DNA of 64,000 nt from Pseudogracilibacillus sp037071985 (GTDB lineage Bacteria > Bacillota > Bacilli > Bacillales > Amphibacillaceae), in contig NZ_JAXHDF010000007.1 in the NCBI RefSeq assembly GCF_037071985.1, positions 62,001 through 126,000 on the forward strand, given 5' to 3'. Under the pieces are notes generated by a model. The model had not been told where the DNA came from. It made no database searches and saw only the letters and a list, made by a program, of their open reading frames with translations. The position numbers were made by a program, and so were the translations under genes. Positions 53,197-62,439 of the stretch are shown here, piece by piece. Every line of letters begins with the position of its first letter. The stretch's first letter is position 1.

Positions 53197-54534
53197 TTAA
53201 AATGTTGGCTGAATATCTGTCTTCTCAAAAGATTCGTCCCATTTTTCTGCTATTTTTTGTAGTGCTTCTTCAGGAGTTAACTTACCTTGTAAGTTTTCTA
53301 CATAAGTATTTTTTACAACTTCCCGCAGTTCTGCACTGTTTTCAATTGGTGGAATGAGTGATTCAGCACGCTCTAAGGACTTAGCTGCTTCAAGCATTCC
53401 TAATGCTTTCGGAGAGTCTCCTGGATCTGTAAAATACGCATCTTCCAATGAAGCTTTTGTTGATGGTAAAACTGTACCAGCAATCTTAGCAAATTCAAGC
53501 TGATTTTCTGCATTTGTGACAAATTCAGCTAACGCTATTGCTGCATTTTGATTGTCTGATTTTGCCGGAATTGAAAAATTCATGACAGCAACATTCATCC
53601 TTGCATCCAGGTCATTCAATGGTTGACCAGCTTTAGAAACTTCATAAATGTCGGGTGCTCCAGATTCAATCGGTCCTAAAAACGTTACACCCGATTCCGT
53701 TAATGAAAGATTGCCAGCCATAAATAATTCTTGAGCAGTAGAGAAAGTACCTTCTGCATTTTCCTGAGGCATAATTCCTTCTTGATACATTTTTTGCGTT
53801 AATGAAAAGAATTCAACTATATCTTCATTATCTTGTAGAACCGTTTTCCCATCTTTAACAATTGGTTCTCCATCTGCAAGGGTTAGCATCTTTTCCATTA
53901 CAGTATCCCCTTCGTTAATAATCTGGTAAAAAGAAGGTTTTCCTGTTTTTTCTGTTATCGATTTTGCAGTTTCATAGATTTCTTGAGTGTTTGATGGTAC
54001 TTCTGTAATACCGGCTTGTTCAAAATGATCGTTGTTATACCAGCTAACAGTTGTTGTCAAATACCAAGGTAAAGCATAAAGACCGTCTTCGAAATACCCT
54101 GCATCAAAAGGTCCTTCTAAGTATGAATCTTTTGCTTCGTCAGTAACTAAATCCGACAACTCCAATAATCCGCCCTGGGAAGCAATGTTTACCATGTAAC
54201 GTGGAGCCAAGTTAACTACATCTGGTACATCATCCCCAGTTAAGGAAGTTAATACTTTCTGTTCTATATCGTTTTGCGGAATGTCTTCTATAATGACGTC
54301 CACATTTGGATGAAGATTTTCAAACTCTTTCTTAATATCTTCAAAATAACTATCAAACGGTTCTCCCGCTAAAGAAGCTGTCCACATTACGACCTCACCG
54401 GAAAGTTCATCGGATGAATCCGCTTCTTGAGTATTATCATTACTCGTTTCTTTTTTACCGCCACAACCTATCAATCCAATCGCTAGGATCCCAATTAGTA
54501 AACTAAGTAATGTTATTTTTCCCCTTTTCCCCAT
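53197..54534 (-). CDS. Extracellular solute-binding lipoprotein (CUT1 sugar ABC transporter)
   Basis: 445 aa. Lipoprotein signal peptide ending LIGCGGK, with Cys24 as the anchor, then a Ser/Asp-rich linker and a SBP_bac_1-type domain (VVMWTASLAGEPFDSYFEDI, FENLHPNVDVIIEDIP, VPDVVNLAPRYM). It captures an oligosaccharide or sugar derivative at the cell surface. ATG after AAGGAGG. First gene of a nine-gene operon ending at 44783, behind a good promoter with a cre site. Confidence 0.92.
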   Translation of the reverse strand: MGKRGKITLLSLLIGILAIGLIGCGGKKETSNDNTQEADSSDELSGEVVMWTASLAGEPFDSYFEDIKKEFENLHPNVDVIIEDIPQNDIEQKVLTSLTGDDVPDVVNLAPRYMVNIASQGGLLELSDLVTDEAKDSYLEGPFDAGYFEDGLYALPWYLTTTVSWYNNDHFEQAGITEVPSNTQEIYETAKSITEKTGKPSFYQIINEGDTVMEKMLTLADGEPIVKDGKTVLQDNEDIVEFFSLTQKMYQEGIMPQENAEGTFSTAQELFMAGNLSLTESGVTFLGPIESGAPDIYEVSKAGQPLNDLDARMNVAVMNFSIPAKSDNQNAAIALAEFVTNAENQLEFAKIAGTVLPSTKASLEDAYFTDPGDSPKALGMLEAAKSLERAESLIPPIENSAELREVVKNTYVENLQGKLTPEEALQKIAEKWDESFEKTDIQPTF

Positions 54535-54579
54535 CTAATCCTTCCTCCTTGTTTTAAAAAAAATTTCTATTTTTATATT

Positions 54580-54593
54580 AGAAAGCGTTTTCC
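54580..54593. promoter_or_regulatory. cre site (CcpA) in the glycan-operon leader
   Basis: AGAAAGCGTTTTCC matches the cre consensus at 12 of 14 positions and lies at the predicted transcript start. The same 14 bases, in reverse orientation on the forward strand, occur at the promoter of the GHL10-type gene (56956-56969). Confidence 0.7.
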
Positions 54594-54600
54594 TTAATTT

Positions 54601-54629
54601 ATTTTACTTAAAACTTTATTACTTTTCAA
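54601..54629 (-). promoter_or_regulatory. Promoter of the nine-gene glycan operon
   Basis: Minus-strand TTGAAA (54624-54629), 17-bp spacer, TAAAAT (54601-54606), then cre 7 bp downstream. The remaining part of the 54535-54985 gap holds a weak ACCTTC / GAAGGT hairpin near 54700-54730 and two copies of ATTCCGCG near 54900-54930, with no gene. Confidence 0.7.
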
Positions 54630-54985
54630 GTGTTTTTAAAAATTATTTTTATTTATATTTTAATTTTAAAAATTATTTCCTACAAAAACCAAAAGAAATC
54701 CTACCTTCAACTAAGTAACAGAAGGTTTTTATCGATGTGACGTAAGTGAAAGCAATAGTGTTGTGATAATTAAGTTTTTTATATTCTATTTAATGTAAAA
54801 ACAGCTTAATGATAACAACATTCTCCACAGTCACTAAAATCACTCTTACTTGATTAACAAGGGCTACTGAACAACTAAAATGTGTTTTATCTTACCGTTT
54901 ATTCCGCGAAATGTGATATGCATTCCGCGGGCACGGCTTCTTACCTTACAATTGTTTAGTATCCCCTAACTAATATCTAGAATGA

Positions 54986-56635
54986 TCAGTTTAATCCTGG
55001 AATCGTATGAGGTGCAACTGTTTCTTTGGTGAATACTTCTTCTAATAAAGGCCACCAATCGTACATTTCAATATAAACCAAGTCAAACAGCATGACTCCA
55101 TGTGTTTTACTTTCGGTCATCCGAATAGCTTCTTTAAATGATTCTGGTCGATCCTGATAATCAAGTAAATATAAACTTCCATAAGTAAATGTTTCATAGT
55201 TCGTTACTTCCATGCTGAGATCAGCTGCCCCTTCCACACTATACCAATATGGTAATCCTTTAGCATCTGATTCCTCGATTGTCACATCACCATAATAAAG
55301 ACCAGTCATCAAAAAGTCCAAATGATCTGCATAACCTGTTTCGTGATAGTCTGGAGTAGCCCACTCATAATCTGGTTGATAATTCTTACTTCCCCAGTTG
55401 ACACCTTCACTATAATACAAGGGATGCCATGATCCTACATAAGTATTGAACAAAACATCCGAATTCTGTGATTTAACCAATTTACTAGTTTCTTCGAAGT
55501 ATTTTTCAATATTAGCTGCACGCCACTTAATCCATTCCTTGTAATGTTTTCCGGGAACAGTCACTTTCTTATTATCTTCAAATTTTACTGTAAAAATATC
55601 TTCTGGCCAGTTAGTAACCTTTTGACCTATTTCTTTTTCAAATTCCGTACGACTTAAATCACTAAAATCTGTATAAATATTGTTATACCGTGCACGATCC
55701 AATGTTATTCCATCTATATCATAATTGGTTACAAGCTCACTGATAATATTCCATGTAAACTGTTGTACCTCTGGATTAATCGGATTCATAAAGGTTTCTG
55801 TTGCATTTGTCTCTGAAGTTGGACGTAGATCTGATTGAACTTGTGAAATATCTATTTCTTCATTTATTTGAATATTATCCAGTACCCACTGACGAGCTTT
55901 TCCATGAGCAGATATCAAGTATCCATTTTTAGGAACAGTCACTTCTTGCTCTCCAATTGTATTACGGTCAATAATTTCCGTAACAATTCCATTTTCAACT
56001 TTTACCTCAATCCCCCAACGATTAGCGGGTGAAATCGTATTATTTTCAGGAGTGTAAATAATTAGTTGATCACTATTTCGTGTAATATCGAAACCAGCTA
56101 TAGAATATTTATTTTCTTCACTATCGGTAACTACACGCGTAACATCGTAAACTACTGTCTGCCATTCTGGGTTTTCAATAGCTGGACCTTCAGCGTACTG
56201 ATTACTACCTGCAGCAAATGTATTGATGTTAAGATGAACTTCTAAGTCATATTTCTTTGCTTCGCGCACTACATTTTCAATTAAATCAAAATCAGCTGGA
56301 TAACCTTGATATTTAGGATTCTTAGATGTACTCAAATGTGGTGAATATTCACTTGGATAAGGCACAAAGCCAGTTGAACTTTTGACATCTAATACAATCG
56401 TGTTAAAATTTGCATCTGCAGTTTTAGAGATAATATTAGCAACCTTCTCTGGAGTGTTCAGGTTTTCAAGGTTTGCACTTAAATCATACCAGAGAATACG
56501 CGCTTTCATATTTTTGTTTTTAATCAAGTTTCGTTTTGCATTATCGTTAGCTTTTGCTTCTATGGATGAAATGCCACCTAATGAAGTAAACAATATAACT
56601 GTTGAAAGAAAAAATATTAATATTCTTTTTAACAA
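54986..56635 (-). CDS. Secreted GHL10/DUF187-like glycoside hydrolase
   Basis: 549 aa with a signal peptide (hydrophobic IFFLSTVILFTSLGGISS, cleavage probably after IEAKA). The mature part is a TIM-barrel-like hydrolase of the GHL10 type: MKARILWYDLSANLENL, NFNTIVLDVKSSTGFVPYPS, VHLNINTFAAGSNQ, YDIDGITLDRARYNN with a likely catalytic Asp, and FNTYVGSWHPLYYSEG. It would act outside the cell to cut a polysaccharide whose fragments are imported by the adjacent CUT1 transporter. Start is a TTG at 56635 after AGGAG. It has its own promoter and cre. Substrate is unknown. Confidence 0.85.
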   Translation of the reverse strand: MLKRILIFFLSTVILFTSLGGISSIEAKANDNAKRNLIKNKNMKARILWYDLSANLENLNTPEKVANIISKTADANFNTIVLDVKSSTGFVPYPSEYSPHLSTSKNPKYQGYPADFDLIENVVREAKKYDLEVHLNINTFAAGSNQYAEGPAIENPEWQTVVYDVTRVVTDSEENKYSIAGFDITRNSDQLIIYTPENNTISPANRWGIEVKVENGIVTEIIDRNTIGEQEVTVPKNGYLISAHGKARQWVLDNIQINEEIDISQVQSDLRPTSETNATETFMNPINPEVQQFTWNIISELVTNYDIDGITLDRARYNNIYTDFSDLSRTEFEKEIGQKVTNWPEDIFTVKFEDNKKVTVPGKHYKEWIKWRAANIEKYFEETSKLVKSQNSDVLFNTYVGSWHPLYYSEGVNWGSKNYQPDYEWATPDYHETGYADHLDFLMTGLYYGDVTIEESDAKGLPYWYSVEGAADLSMEVTNYETFTYGSLYLLDYQDRPESFKEAIRMTESKTHGVMLFDLVYIEMYDWWPLLEEVFTKETVAPHTIPGLN

Positions 56636-56927
56636 TGGTTAACACTCCTAATTTTTATGATTATAGTCTTCCCCTAATTACCGCAGCCTCTCCTTTGCGT
56701 ACGGCGAATTACTAGATTAATGGATTTTCCAAGGCATTATTTGTTTTTGCTTTTGTACTTTTTTCATAAGAATAATATGAGCTAGTAAATACCTCCCTTT
56801 GTAAGTGGGAGGATGCCTAGAAAATCTTTTAAAATCAAGTTAAGTTACTTCCAAACAAGATATCTTTCGAATAGTTTTAATTACTTGAAACATTATCGAT
56901 ATAAGCATGTTTTCAATTTATAATAAA

Positions 56928-56936
56928 ACCTCCCCC
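56928..56936 (-). promoter_or_regulatory. Shine-Dalgarno-like element in the GHL10 leader
   Basis: GGGGGAGGT on the minus strand, about 38 nt after the predicted transcript start and 293 nt before the start codon. A TTG 13 nt beyond it opens only seven codons. Confidence 0.45.
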
Positions 56937-56955
56937 ATATATTCAAATTTATCTA

Positions 56956-56969
56956 GGAAAACGCTTTCT
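56956..56969. promoter_or_regulatory. cre site (CcpA) upstream of the GHL10-type gene
   Basis: GGAAAACGCTTTCT matches the cre consensus at 12 of 14 positions and covers the predicted start site. It is the exact reverse complement of the site at 54580-54593, and both promoters place it the same way. Confidence 0.7.
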
Positions 56970-56976
56970 TAAAATG

Positions 56977-57005
56977 ATTTTACAAAATTAGTTGTAATAT
57001 ATCAA
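56977..57005 (-). promoter_or_regulatory. Promoter of the GHL10-type gene
   Basis: Minus-strand TTGATA (57000-57005), 17-bp spacer, TAAAAT (56977-56982). It gives a leader of about 335 nt. The rest of 56636-57067 shows no gene. Confidence 0.65.
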
Positions 57006-57067
57006 TTAATTTTGAAAATTTTTTTTATTTTTATTAATAGAATAGAAATTATTTTCGTAGATTTTTT

Positions 57068-58663
57068 TTGAATTGTTTTCAAAAAATGATTCACTACATC
57101 TGTAATAGGGGATTCTTTTCTTGTCTATTTTTAAAGTTACCTATTAATGAGGACGTAATTCTTCCGAAAGATTTTGCTTTGCAACATCCAAATAACTATT
57201 TAGATGTTTTATATCAAGGTATTCCAAAAGCCCTTGATGAAGCAAATATAACAAGTGAAGATATTACTGGTATTGGAATAACATTTACCTCTTCAACCAT
57301 GATGGCTGTAGATAACCAATTAAATCCCTTATGTTTATATAAGGAACATGAAAATAATCCTCATGCTTGGGTTAAGTTATGGAAACACCACGGAGCACAA
57401 AAAGAAGCAGAAGAAATTTACAGCCTTGCAAATGGTCGTGAAGAGAAATGGCTTCAATCATATGGTAATCATGTGTCTGCTGAATGGTTTTTACCTAAGT
57501 GCTTGGAAACATTCTACAAAGCTCCAGAGTTATATGACGAAGTGAATTTATTTATTGAAGCAGGTGATTGGATTGTTTCAATCTTAACTGGCGAGGTTAT
57601 TCGTAGTAATTGCTCACTTGGCTTTAAAGCATTTTGGAATGAAGTAGATGGATTTCCAGAAGATTTTCTATCAAATCTTGATTATAATTTCAGTAAAACA
57701 ATCAAATCTAAATTATCTGGGAACATTATGAATGTGGGTAATAAGGCAGGTAATTTAACAGAACAAATGGCGAAGAAAATTGGTCTCTCTGCGGGCATTC
57801 CAGTTGCAGTATCAATTATTGATGCTCATTCTTCACTTCTAGGAATTGGTGCTTTCGAGGATAAGCAATTAACTATGGTAATGGGGACATCTACCTGTCA
57901 TTTAATGTTAAATGAAAAGAAAAAGTATGTTACTGGTATTTCGGGGGTAGTTAAAGATGCAATTATTCCCGGATTGTATGCATATGAAGCGGGACAATCT
58001 GCAGTTGGCGATCTATTCTGGTGGTACAGCCAGCAAATTCCTGAAGCCTATACACAAGAAGCAATTGATAAAAACATCACTACTTTTCAGTTGTTAGAAG
58101 AAAAAGCAAAAACACTCCAACCTGGTGAAAATAGTTTAATTGCTTTGGATTGGTTTAATGGAAACCGTTCTATTCTCTCAAACTTCGATTTAAGCGGAAT
58201 GATTTTAGGAATGTCCTTGGATACGACTCCTGAAGAAATTTATCGCTCACTTTTGGAAGCTTCCGCTTTTGGTGCAAAAGTCATTATTGAAACATATGAA
58301 AAAGCAGGTTTAGCCGTTGAAGAAGTGTTTGCCTGTGGTGGTTTGCCACAAAAAAATGATCTTTTAATGCAAATTTATGCTGATGTGCTTAATAAAAAAA
58401 TTAATGTTTCCGCTACAGACCATGCTTCCGGTATTGGAGCAGCCATATTGGGCGCGGTGGCTGGAGGTTCTTTTCTTAGTCTTAATGAAGCAGTACAAAA
58501 AATGAAGCAACCTTTTAATAAAATTTATGTACCTATAGAAGACAATGTTAAAAAATATAGTAAATTATTTGAAGTTTACAAGCAGATCCATGATCTATTT
58601 GGAGTAAAACATCCCTATATAATGGAAGAAATTAAAAAACATTCCTTAAAGAATCCATCGTAG
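57068..58663 (+). pseudogene. Ribulokinase (araB) paralogue lacking its 5' end
   Basis: Clear FGGY homology begins near residue 25 and runs to the end, closely following AraB at 29079-30758: FALQHPNNYLDVL, NPHAWVKLWKHHGAQ, MGTSTCHLML and ACGGLPQKNDLLMQIYADV. About 45 N-terminal residues of AraB are missing, including the phosphate-binding DYGTESGRA loop; the DNA before the homology encodes nothing similar. The nominal TTG start has no ribosome binding site and no promoter is evident. About 500 codons remain without a frameshift, so truncation is recent or the product has another role. A hairpin terminator follows. Confidence 0.7.
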
Positions 58664-58771
58664 CACTAACTTTATAAAAATCGTGATTAATTATAGTTCT
58701 GTTAAGCCTAACTACTCCTCATTCTCCTTGTTTTATTAGCCAGAACAGCATAATATCATAGTTTTAAGAAG

Positions 58772-58814
58772 ACTATCCCTTAACCAAAAATCTCTCTTTT
58801 GAATAAGGGATAGT
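58772..58814. terminator. Hairpin terminator between convergent genes
   Basis: ACTATCCCTTA pairs with TAAGGGATAGT around a 21-nt loop. It lies between the end of the truncated araB and the end of the acetamidase gene and can serve both. Confidence 0.7.
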
Positions 58815-58929
58815 TATTGATCAATTCATTGGAACATGAAAGTCACCCGTTCAGCTTTGCTAACATATTCGGAACTCCATACTTACTTTGCAAAGAGGAA
58901 GTTATCTATGAAAACTAAATAATTTCTTT

Positions 58930-59808
58930 TTAAAAGTTTAGCACTTTCTTAGGCAGAGAAATTCTGATTGTTACTTTTGGATTGACTAGCTGAGAAACTT
59001 TTATATCCCCACTTATGCTAAGCAATCTATATGCATCGTTAAATGATATTTTATGCCTCTCCATTAAAAGCGTAATCACATACTTCATACATTCGCGCAC
59101 AGCTGTATAAAAATCTTGATCACTATAAATTATTTTAATACGATCTTCCGTTTCGACAATCGGAGTGATCGTATCTACCTCATTTACTTTTCTTACTCTT
59201 AATAATACTCTTCCTCCTATTTCTATCCCTGAACCGTTTAATTCCCCATCCCCCATTGCTGCATGCAAGTCTCCTAAGGCGAGCAAGCCTCCATCATGAA
59301 AAATTGGTAGATAAAGTGTATTCCCTACTGTAATATCCTTCGTATCTAGGTTTCCTCCATGAAAACCAGGTTCAACGCAACTGATTGAACCTTTTTTAGG
59401 GGCTACACCAATCACACCGATCATTTTATTTAAAGGAACATGGATTTTATTTGCCAATATCGCGTGATCTTTTTTGATCGGTAATAGTTTAGTTTCATAT
59501 CCTGTTATTTCATTTCCTAACAATCCACCATTAGGTCGCGTCACCATTACTCCTTGTTCGTCTAAATCAATCTGCAGAATATCTAATGCAATGGTATCTC
59601 CTTTTTTTACATTATTAATATAAATCGGTCCGGTTGATCCATTGGTTTGAAGGTCAGGAAAGTCGGATCTCAAATCTTTCTCTGTTTTCAAATTTCCTCC
59701 ATAACAATCTAGTGTTTCCACCATAAACACTTCATTTAAATCTACATGAGCAATAGACTCATGGGCACTATCAAAAGCGTAAATATAATTGTCTTTAATA
59801 ATCTTCAA
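58930..59808 (-). CDS. Acetamidase/formamidase-family protein
   Basis: 292 aa. Hydrolyses formamide or a short amide to ammonia and acid. FmdA-family landmarks: NGSTGPIYINNVKKGDTIAL, EPGFHGGNLDTKDI and GGLLALGDLHAAMGDGEL. I choose the TTG at 59808, which follows GGAG and overlaps the upstream M20 gene by 14 nt; an open frame continues upstream but overlaps that gene for another 48 codons. It is the last gene of the TRAP/amidohydrolase operon. Confidence 0.88.
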   Translation of the reverse strand: MKIIKDNYIYAFDSAHESIAHVDLNEVFMVETLDCYGGNLKTEKDLRSDFPDLQTNGSTGPIYINNVKKGDTIALDILQIDLDEQGVMVTRPNGGLLGNEITGYETKLLPIKKDHAILANKIHVPLNKMIGVIGVAPKKGSISCVEPGFHGGNLDTKDITVGNTLYLPIFHDGGLLALGDLHAAMGDGELNGSGIEIGGRVLLRVRKVNEVDTITPIVETEDRIKIIYSDQDFYTAVRECMKYVITLLMERHKISFNDAYRLLSISGDIKVSQLVNPKVTIRISLPKKVLNF

Positions 59809-61081
59809 TACCTTTTCTCCTTTCAAGTAACTTCTCAATGTTGTCATCAAAATAAAATACAGAATTGAGCAATGCCCGGATACCAAGAGCAACTTGCTCA
59901 TAATCTGTCCACTCCTCCGGACAGTGGCTCTTTCCGTCTTTACTCGGCACAAAAATCATTCCTACAGGAGCTATCTTTGATATTTGTACGCCATCATGAC
60001 CTGCTCCACTGCTTAAACGCAATGTGTTTCCAACTTTACAAGCACTCATTTCCAGTCCTTCAATGATTGCATCATCTATCTTAATAGGTTTAACAGCTGA
60101 TATATTCTCAAGGCTGATTTCTATACCTCTTTTCTTTTTTACTTCAGCACTTTTTTGATTTATTTTGTGAGAAATTCTATCCAAAGTCTTATCATGAATC
60201 GATCTTATTTCGACATCAAAACATACACTTCCTGGGACGATGTTAGGCCCATTCGGTTCGACGTTTAACCTACCAACAGTCCCGACAACGGAAGCATCGT
60301 AATCTTGATTACAGATTTCTTCTATTGCAAGTACGATTTCCGATGCAGCAGTTAAAGCATCCTTTCTGTGACTCATTGGAGTTGTACCAGCATGGTTTGG
60401 TTGGCCGATCACTTCTATCCTATACCGTCGAATTCCTACAAATCCCGTTACTATACCAAAGTCTTTTTTACTTTTTTCCAACAAGGGACCTTGCTCAATA
60501 TGTAATTCCAAAAATAAAGAAATATCTCCCTCTTTAAGAGCCTGCTCTTTAATCTTTTCGGGATTGCCACCAATTGACTTCATTCCTTCTTTCAAACTTT
60601 TTCCATCAGGACCCTTTCTATTTAATTCGTTCTTTGTTAAATTCCCGACCATTCCTCTACTACCAATTGTAGATATTCCAAATTCACTTGCTTCTTCTGC
60701 CGTAAAGTCTACTATTTTTAAGCTATGTAGCAAGCTGAAATTATTTTGTTTAAGATATGAAACTATTTCTAAACCTGCGATAACTCCTATTTGGCCGTCA
60801 AACATGCCTCCTCCAACAACTGAATCGGTATGAGATCCAATCATTATTGGTGGTAAATTACTATCTATTCCTTTTAAAGTACCTATAATATTGGAAGAAG
60901 CATCAATTTCCACCTCTAAATTAAGGCTCTTCATTTCATTTATTAACCAATCTCTACACTCCATATTCCATTTCGTAAAAGGCCTTCTTGTATAACCAAC
61001 TTTACTGTCATCAATAAACTCTGATAAGATTTTCAGTTTCCTCTTAACATCTAAGTGATTTATTTTGTATCTGTTCTCCAT
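59795..61081 (-). CDS. M20-family amidohydrolase (N-carbamoyl-amino acid/allantoate amidohydrolase type)
   Basis: 428 aa. Two-metal enzyme of the HyuC/AllC group: SHTDSVVGGGMFDGQIG with His and Asp ligands, DFTAEEASEFG with the catalytic Glu, ELHIEQGP, GQPNHAGTTPM of the dimer domain and SGAGHDG with the last His. It removes the carbamoyl or ureido group from an N-carbamoyl compound, releasing ammonia. The ATG at 61081 follows AGGTG; a GTG three codons earlier is possible. It sits between a TRAP transporter and a formamidase, suggesting breakdown of an imported ureido or amide acid. Confidence 0.92.
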   Translation of the reverse strand: MENRYKINHLDVKRKLKILSEFIDDSKVGYTRRPFTKWNMECRDWLINEMKSLNLEVEIDASSNIIGTLKGIDSNLPPIMIGSHTDSVVGGGMFDGQIGVIAGLEIVSYLKQNNFSLLHSLKIVDFTAEEASEFGISTIGSRGMVGNLTKNELNRKGPDGKSLKEGMKSIGGNPEKIKEQALKEGDISLFLELHIEQGPLLEKSKKDFGIVTGFVGIRRYRIEVIGQPNHAGTTPMSHRKDALTAASEIVLAIEEICNQDYDASVVGTVGRLNVEPNGPNIVPGSVCFDVEIRSIHDKTLDRISHKINQKSAEVKKKRGIEISLENISAVKPIKIDDAIIEGLEMSACKVGNTLRLSSGAGHDGVQISKIAPVGMIFVPSKDGKSHCPEEWTDYEQVALGIRALLNSVFYFDDNIEKLLERRKGIEDY

Positions 61082-61110
61082 TGTTATCACCTGTTTTATA
61101 CTATTTTTAT

Positions 61111-62406
61111 TTATCTAGAAAACATCATACCTGGTAACCATGTAGATAATACAGGAAATAAAATAAGTATAATCAACAATATTAAATCCATGATTACAAA
61201 TCGAGTGACTCCTTTAAATGTTTCACTGGTACTTACTCCAGCAGCTCCTGATGCTACAAAGACATTCAATCCTACAGGAGGCGTAACCAATCCGATTTCA
61301 GAAGTCTTAGTCACTATGATTCCAAACCAAATCGGGTCAAACCCTAAAGACATCATTAAAGGAAAAGTAAGTGGTAATGTTAAAATTAAAATTGCTGCTT
61401 GATCCATAAAAACTCCCAAAACTAAATATAAAACAATGATCAGAGCTAAAACTGTCCACTTGGAAACTCCCGATGCATCAACATAATTAATTAAATTTTG
61501 AGTTACTTGGGTAGCAGTTAAAAAGTATCCGAAAATCATTGCACAAAAGATGATGGTCATAATCATAGCAGTTGACCTTAATGCACGTTTAAAGGCATTC
61601 TGTGTATTTTTAACCTTCAGTCTTCTCATTAACAATGCTACAACTAAAGTGGCAAACGCCCCTAATGCCCCGGCCTCCGTCGCCGTAACGAAACCAGAAT
61701 AAATACCCCCAATTACAACAATTATTAAAACAAGCATTGGCCATATATTTTGTAAACTATGCATCCTCTCACGTAAAGGGGGTTTTGATGGGGTTTTGGG
61801 TGCAACATCCGGTTTTGTTTTCACCCAATGCAAAATAGTAACAATATATCCCAAAGCTGTAATGATACCTGGAATAATTCCTGCTATTAGAAGTGAACCG
61901 ATTCCTGTATCTGTCAATATTCCAAAAAGAATCAAGGTAATACTTGGAGGAATCATTATTGCCAATGTGCCCGAAATGCTTGTAACTCCCATTGCAAATC
62001 TAGTTTTATAACCAAATTTTTTCATTTCAGGAACTGCAGATGATGCTAAAGTAGCAGCTGAAGCTGTACTAGATCCACTCACTGCACCTAAACCAGCTCC
62101 GGCAAGAACCGTAGCAATTCCTAAACCACCCGGAAGATGTCCGAACCATTTATTGGAAGCATAAAAAATGTCCTTTGTAATCCGACTTGCCGTCATCAAC
62201 TCAGCCATTAGAATAAACATTGGGATAGTGGTAAATAAAAATACAGAGACCGAATCATATGGAGTATTTTGTAAAATTCCTAATAATAATTCCGAACCAC
62301 CAATTAAAAATAATCCAATTGCCCCAGTAATCCCTAAAGCAAAAGCAACTGGCATTCCTGTTATCAAAAATAATAGTAAAATAAAAATGGTGATAATAAC
62401 AATCAT
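61111..62406 (-). CDS. TRAP transporter large permease (DctM family)
   Basis: 431 aa with about 12 membrane segments. MPVAFALGITGAIGLFLIGG at the N-terminus, AGAGLGAVSGSSTASAAT, MIPPSITLILFG and VTPPVGLNVFVASGAAGVS are typical DctM stretches. It forms the ion-coupled pore of a TRAP importer with DctQ (62440-62964) and the binding protein (63039 onward). AAGGGGTG precedes the ATG. Substrate is probably an organic acid or ureido acid, by context. Confidence 0.94.
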   Translation of the reverse strand: MIVIITIFILLLFLITGMPVAFALGITGAIGLFLIGGSELLLGILQNTPYDSVSVFLFTTIPMFILMAELMTASRITKDIFYASNKWFGHLPGGLGIATVLAGAGLGAVSGSSTASAATLASSAVPEMKKFGYKTRFAMGVTSISGTLAIMIPPSITLILFGILTDTGIGSLLIAGIIPGIITALGYIVTILHWVKTKPDVAPKTPSKPPLRERMHSLQNIWPMLVLIIVVIGGIYSGFVTATEAGALGAFATLVVALLMRRLKVKNTQNAFKRALRSTAMIMTIIFCAMIFGYFLTATQVTQNLINYVDASGVSKWTVLALIIVLYLVLGVFMDQAAILILTLPLTFPLMMSLGFDPIWFGIIVTKTSEIGLVTPPVGLNVFVASGAAGVSTSETFKGVTRFVIMDLILLIILILFPVLSTWLPGMMFSR

Positions 62407-62439
62407 GGAAACACCCCTTTTTTGGTAAATAATTCAATG

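Noticed and set aside
54890..54950. Repeated ATTCCGCG motifs near the end of the GHL10 gene
   Set aside because: Only two short copies with no terminal repeats; not enough to call an element, though it may be a fragment of one.
58845..58900. Minus-strand stretch reading KYGVPNMLAKLNG followed by a stop
   Set aside because: It looks protein-like, perhaps the tail of a lost gene, but it is too short to assign and has no start.
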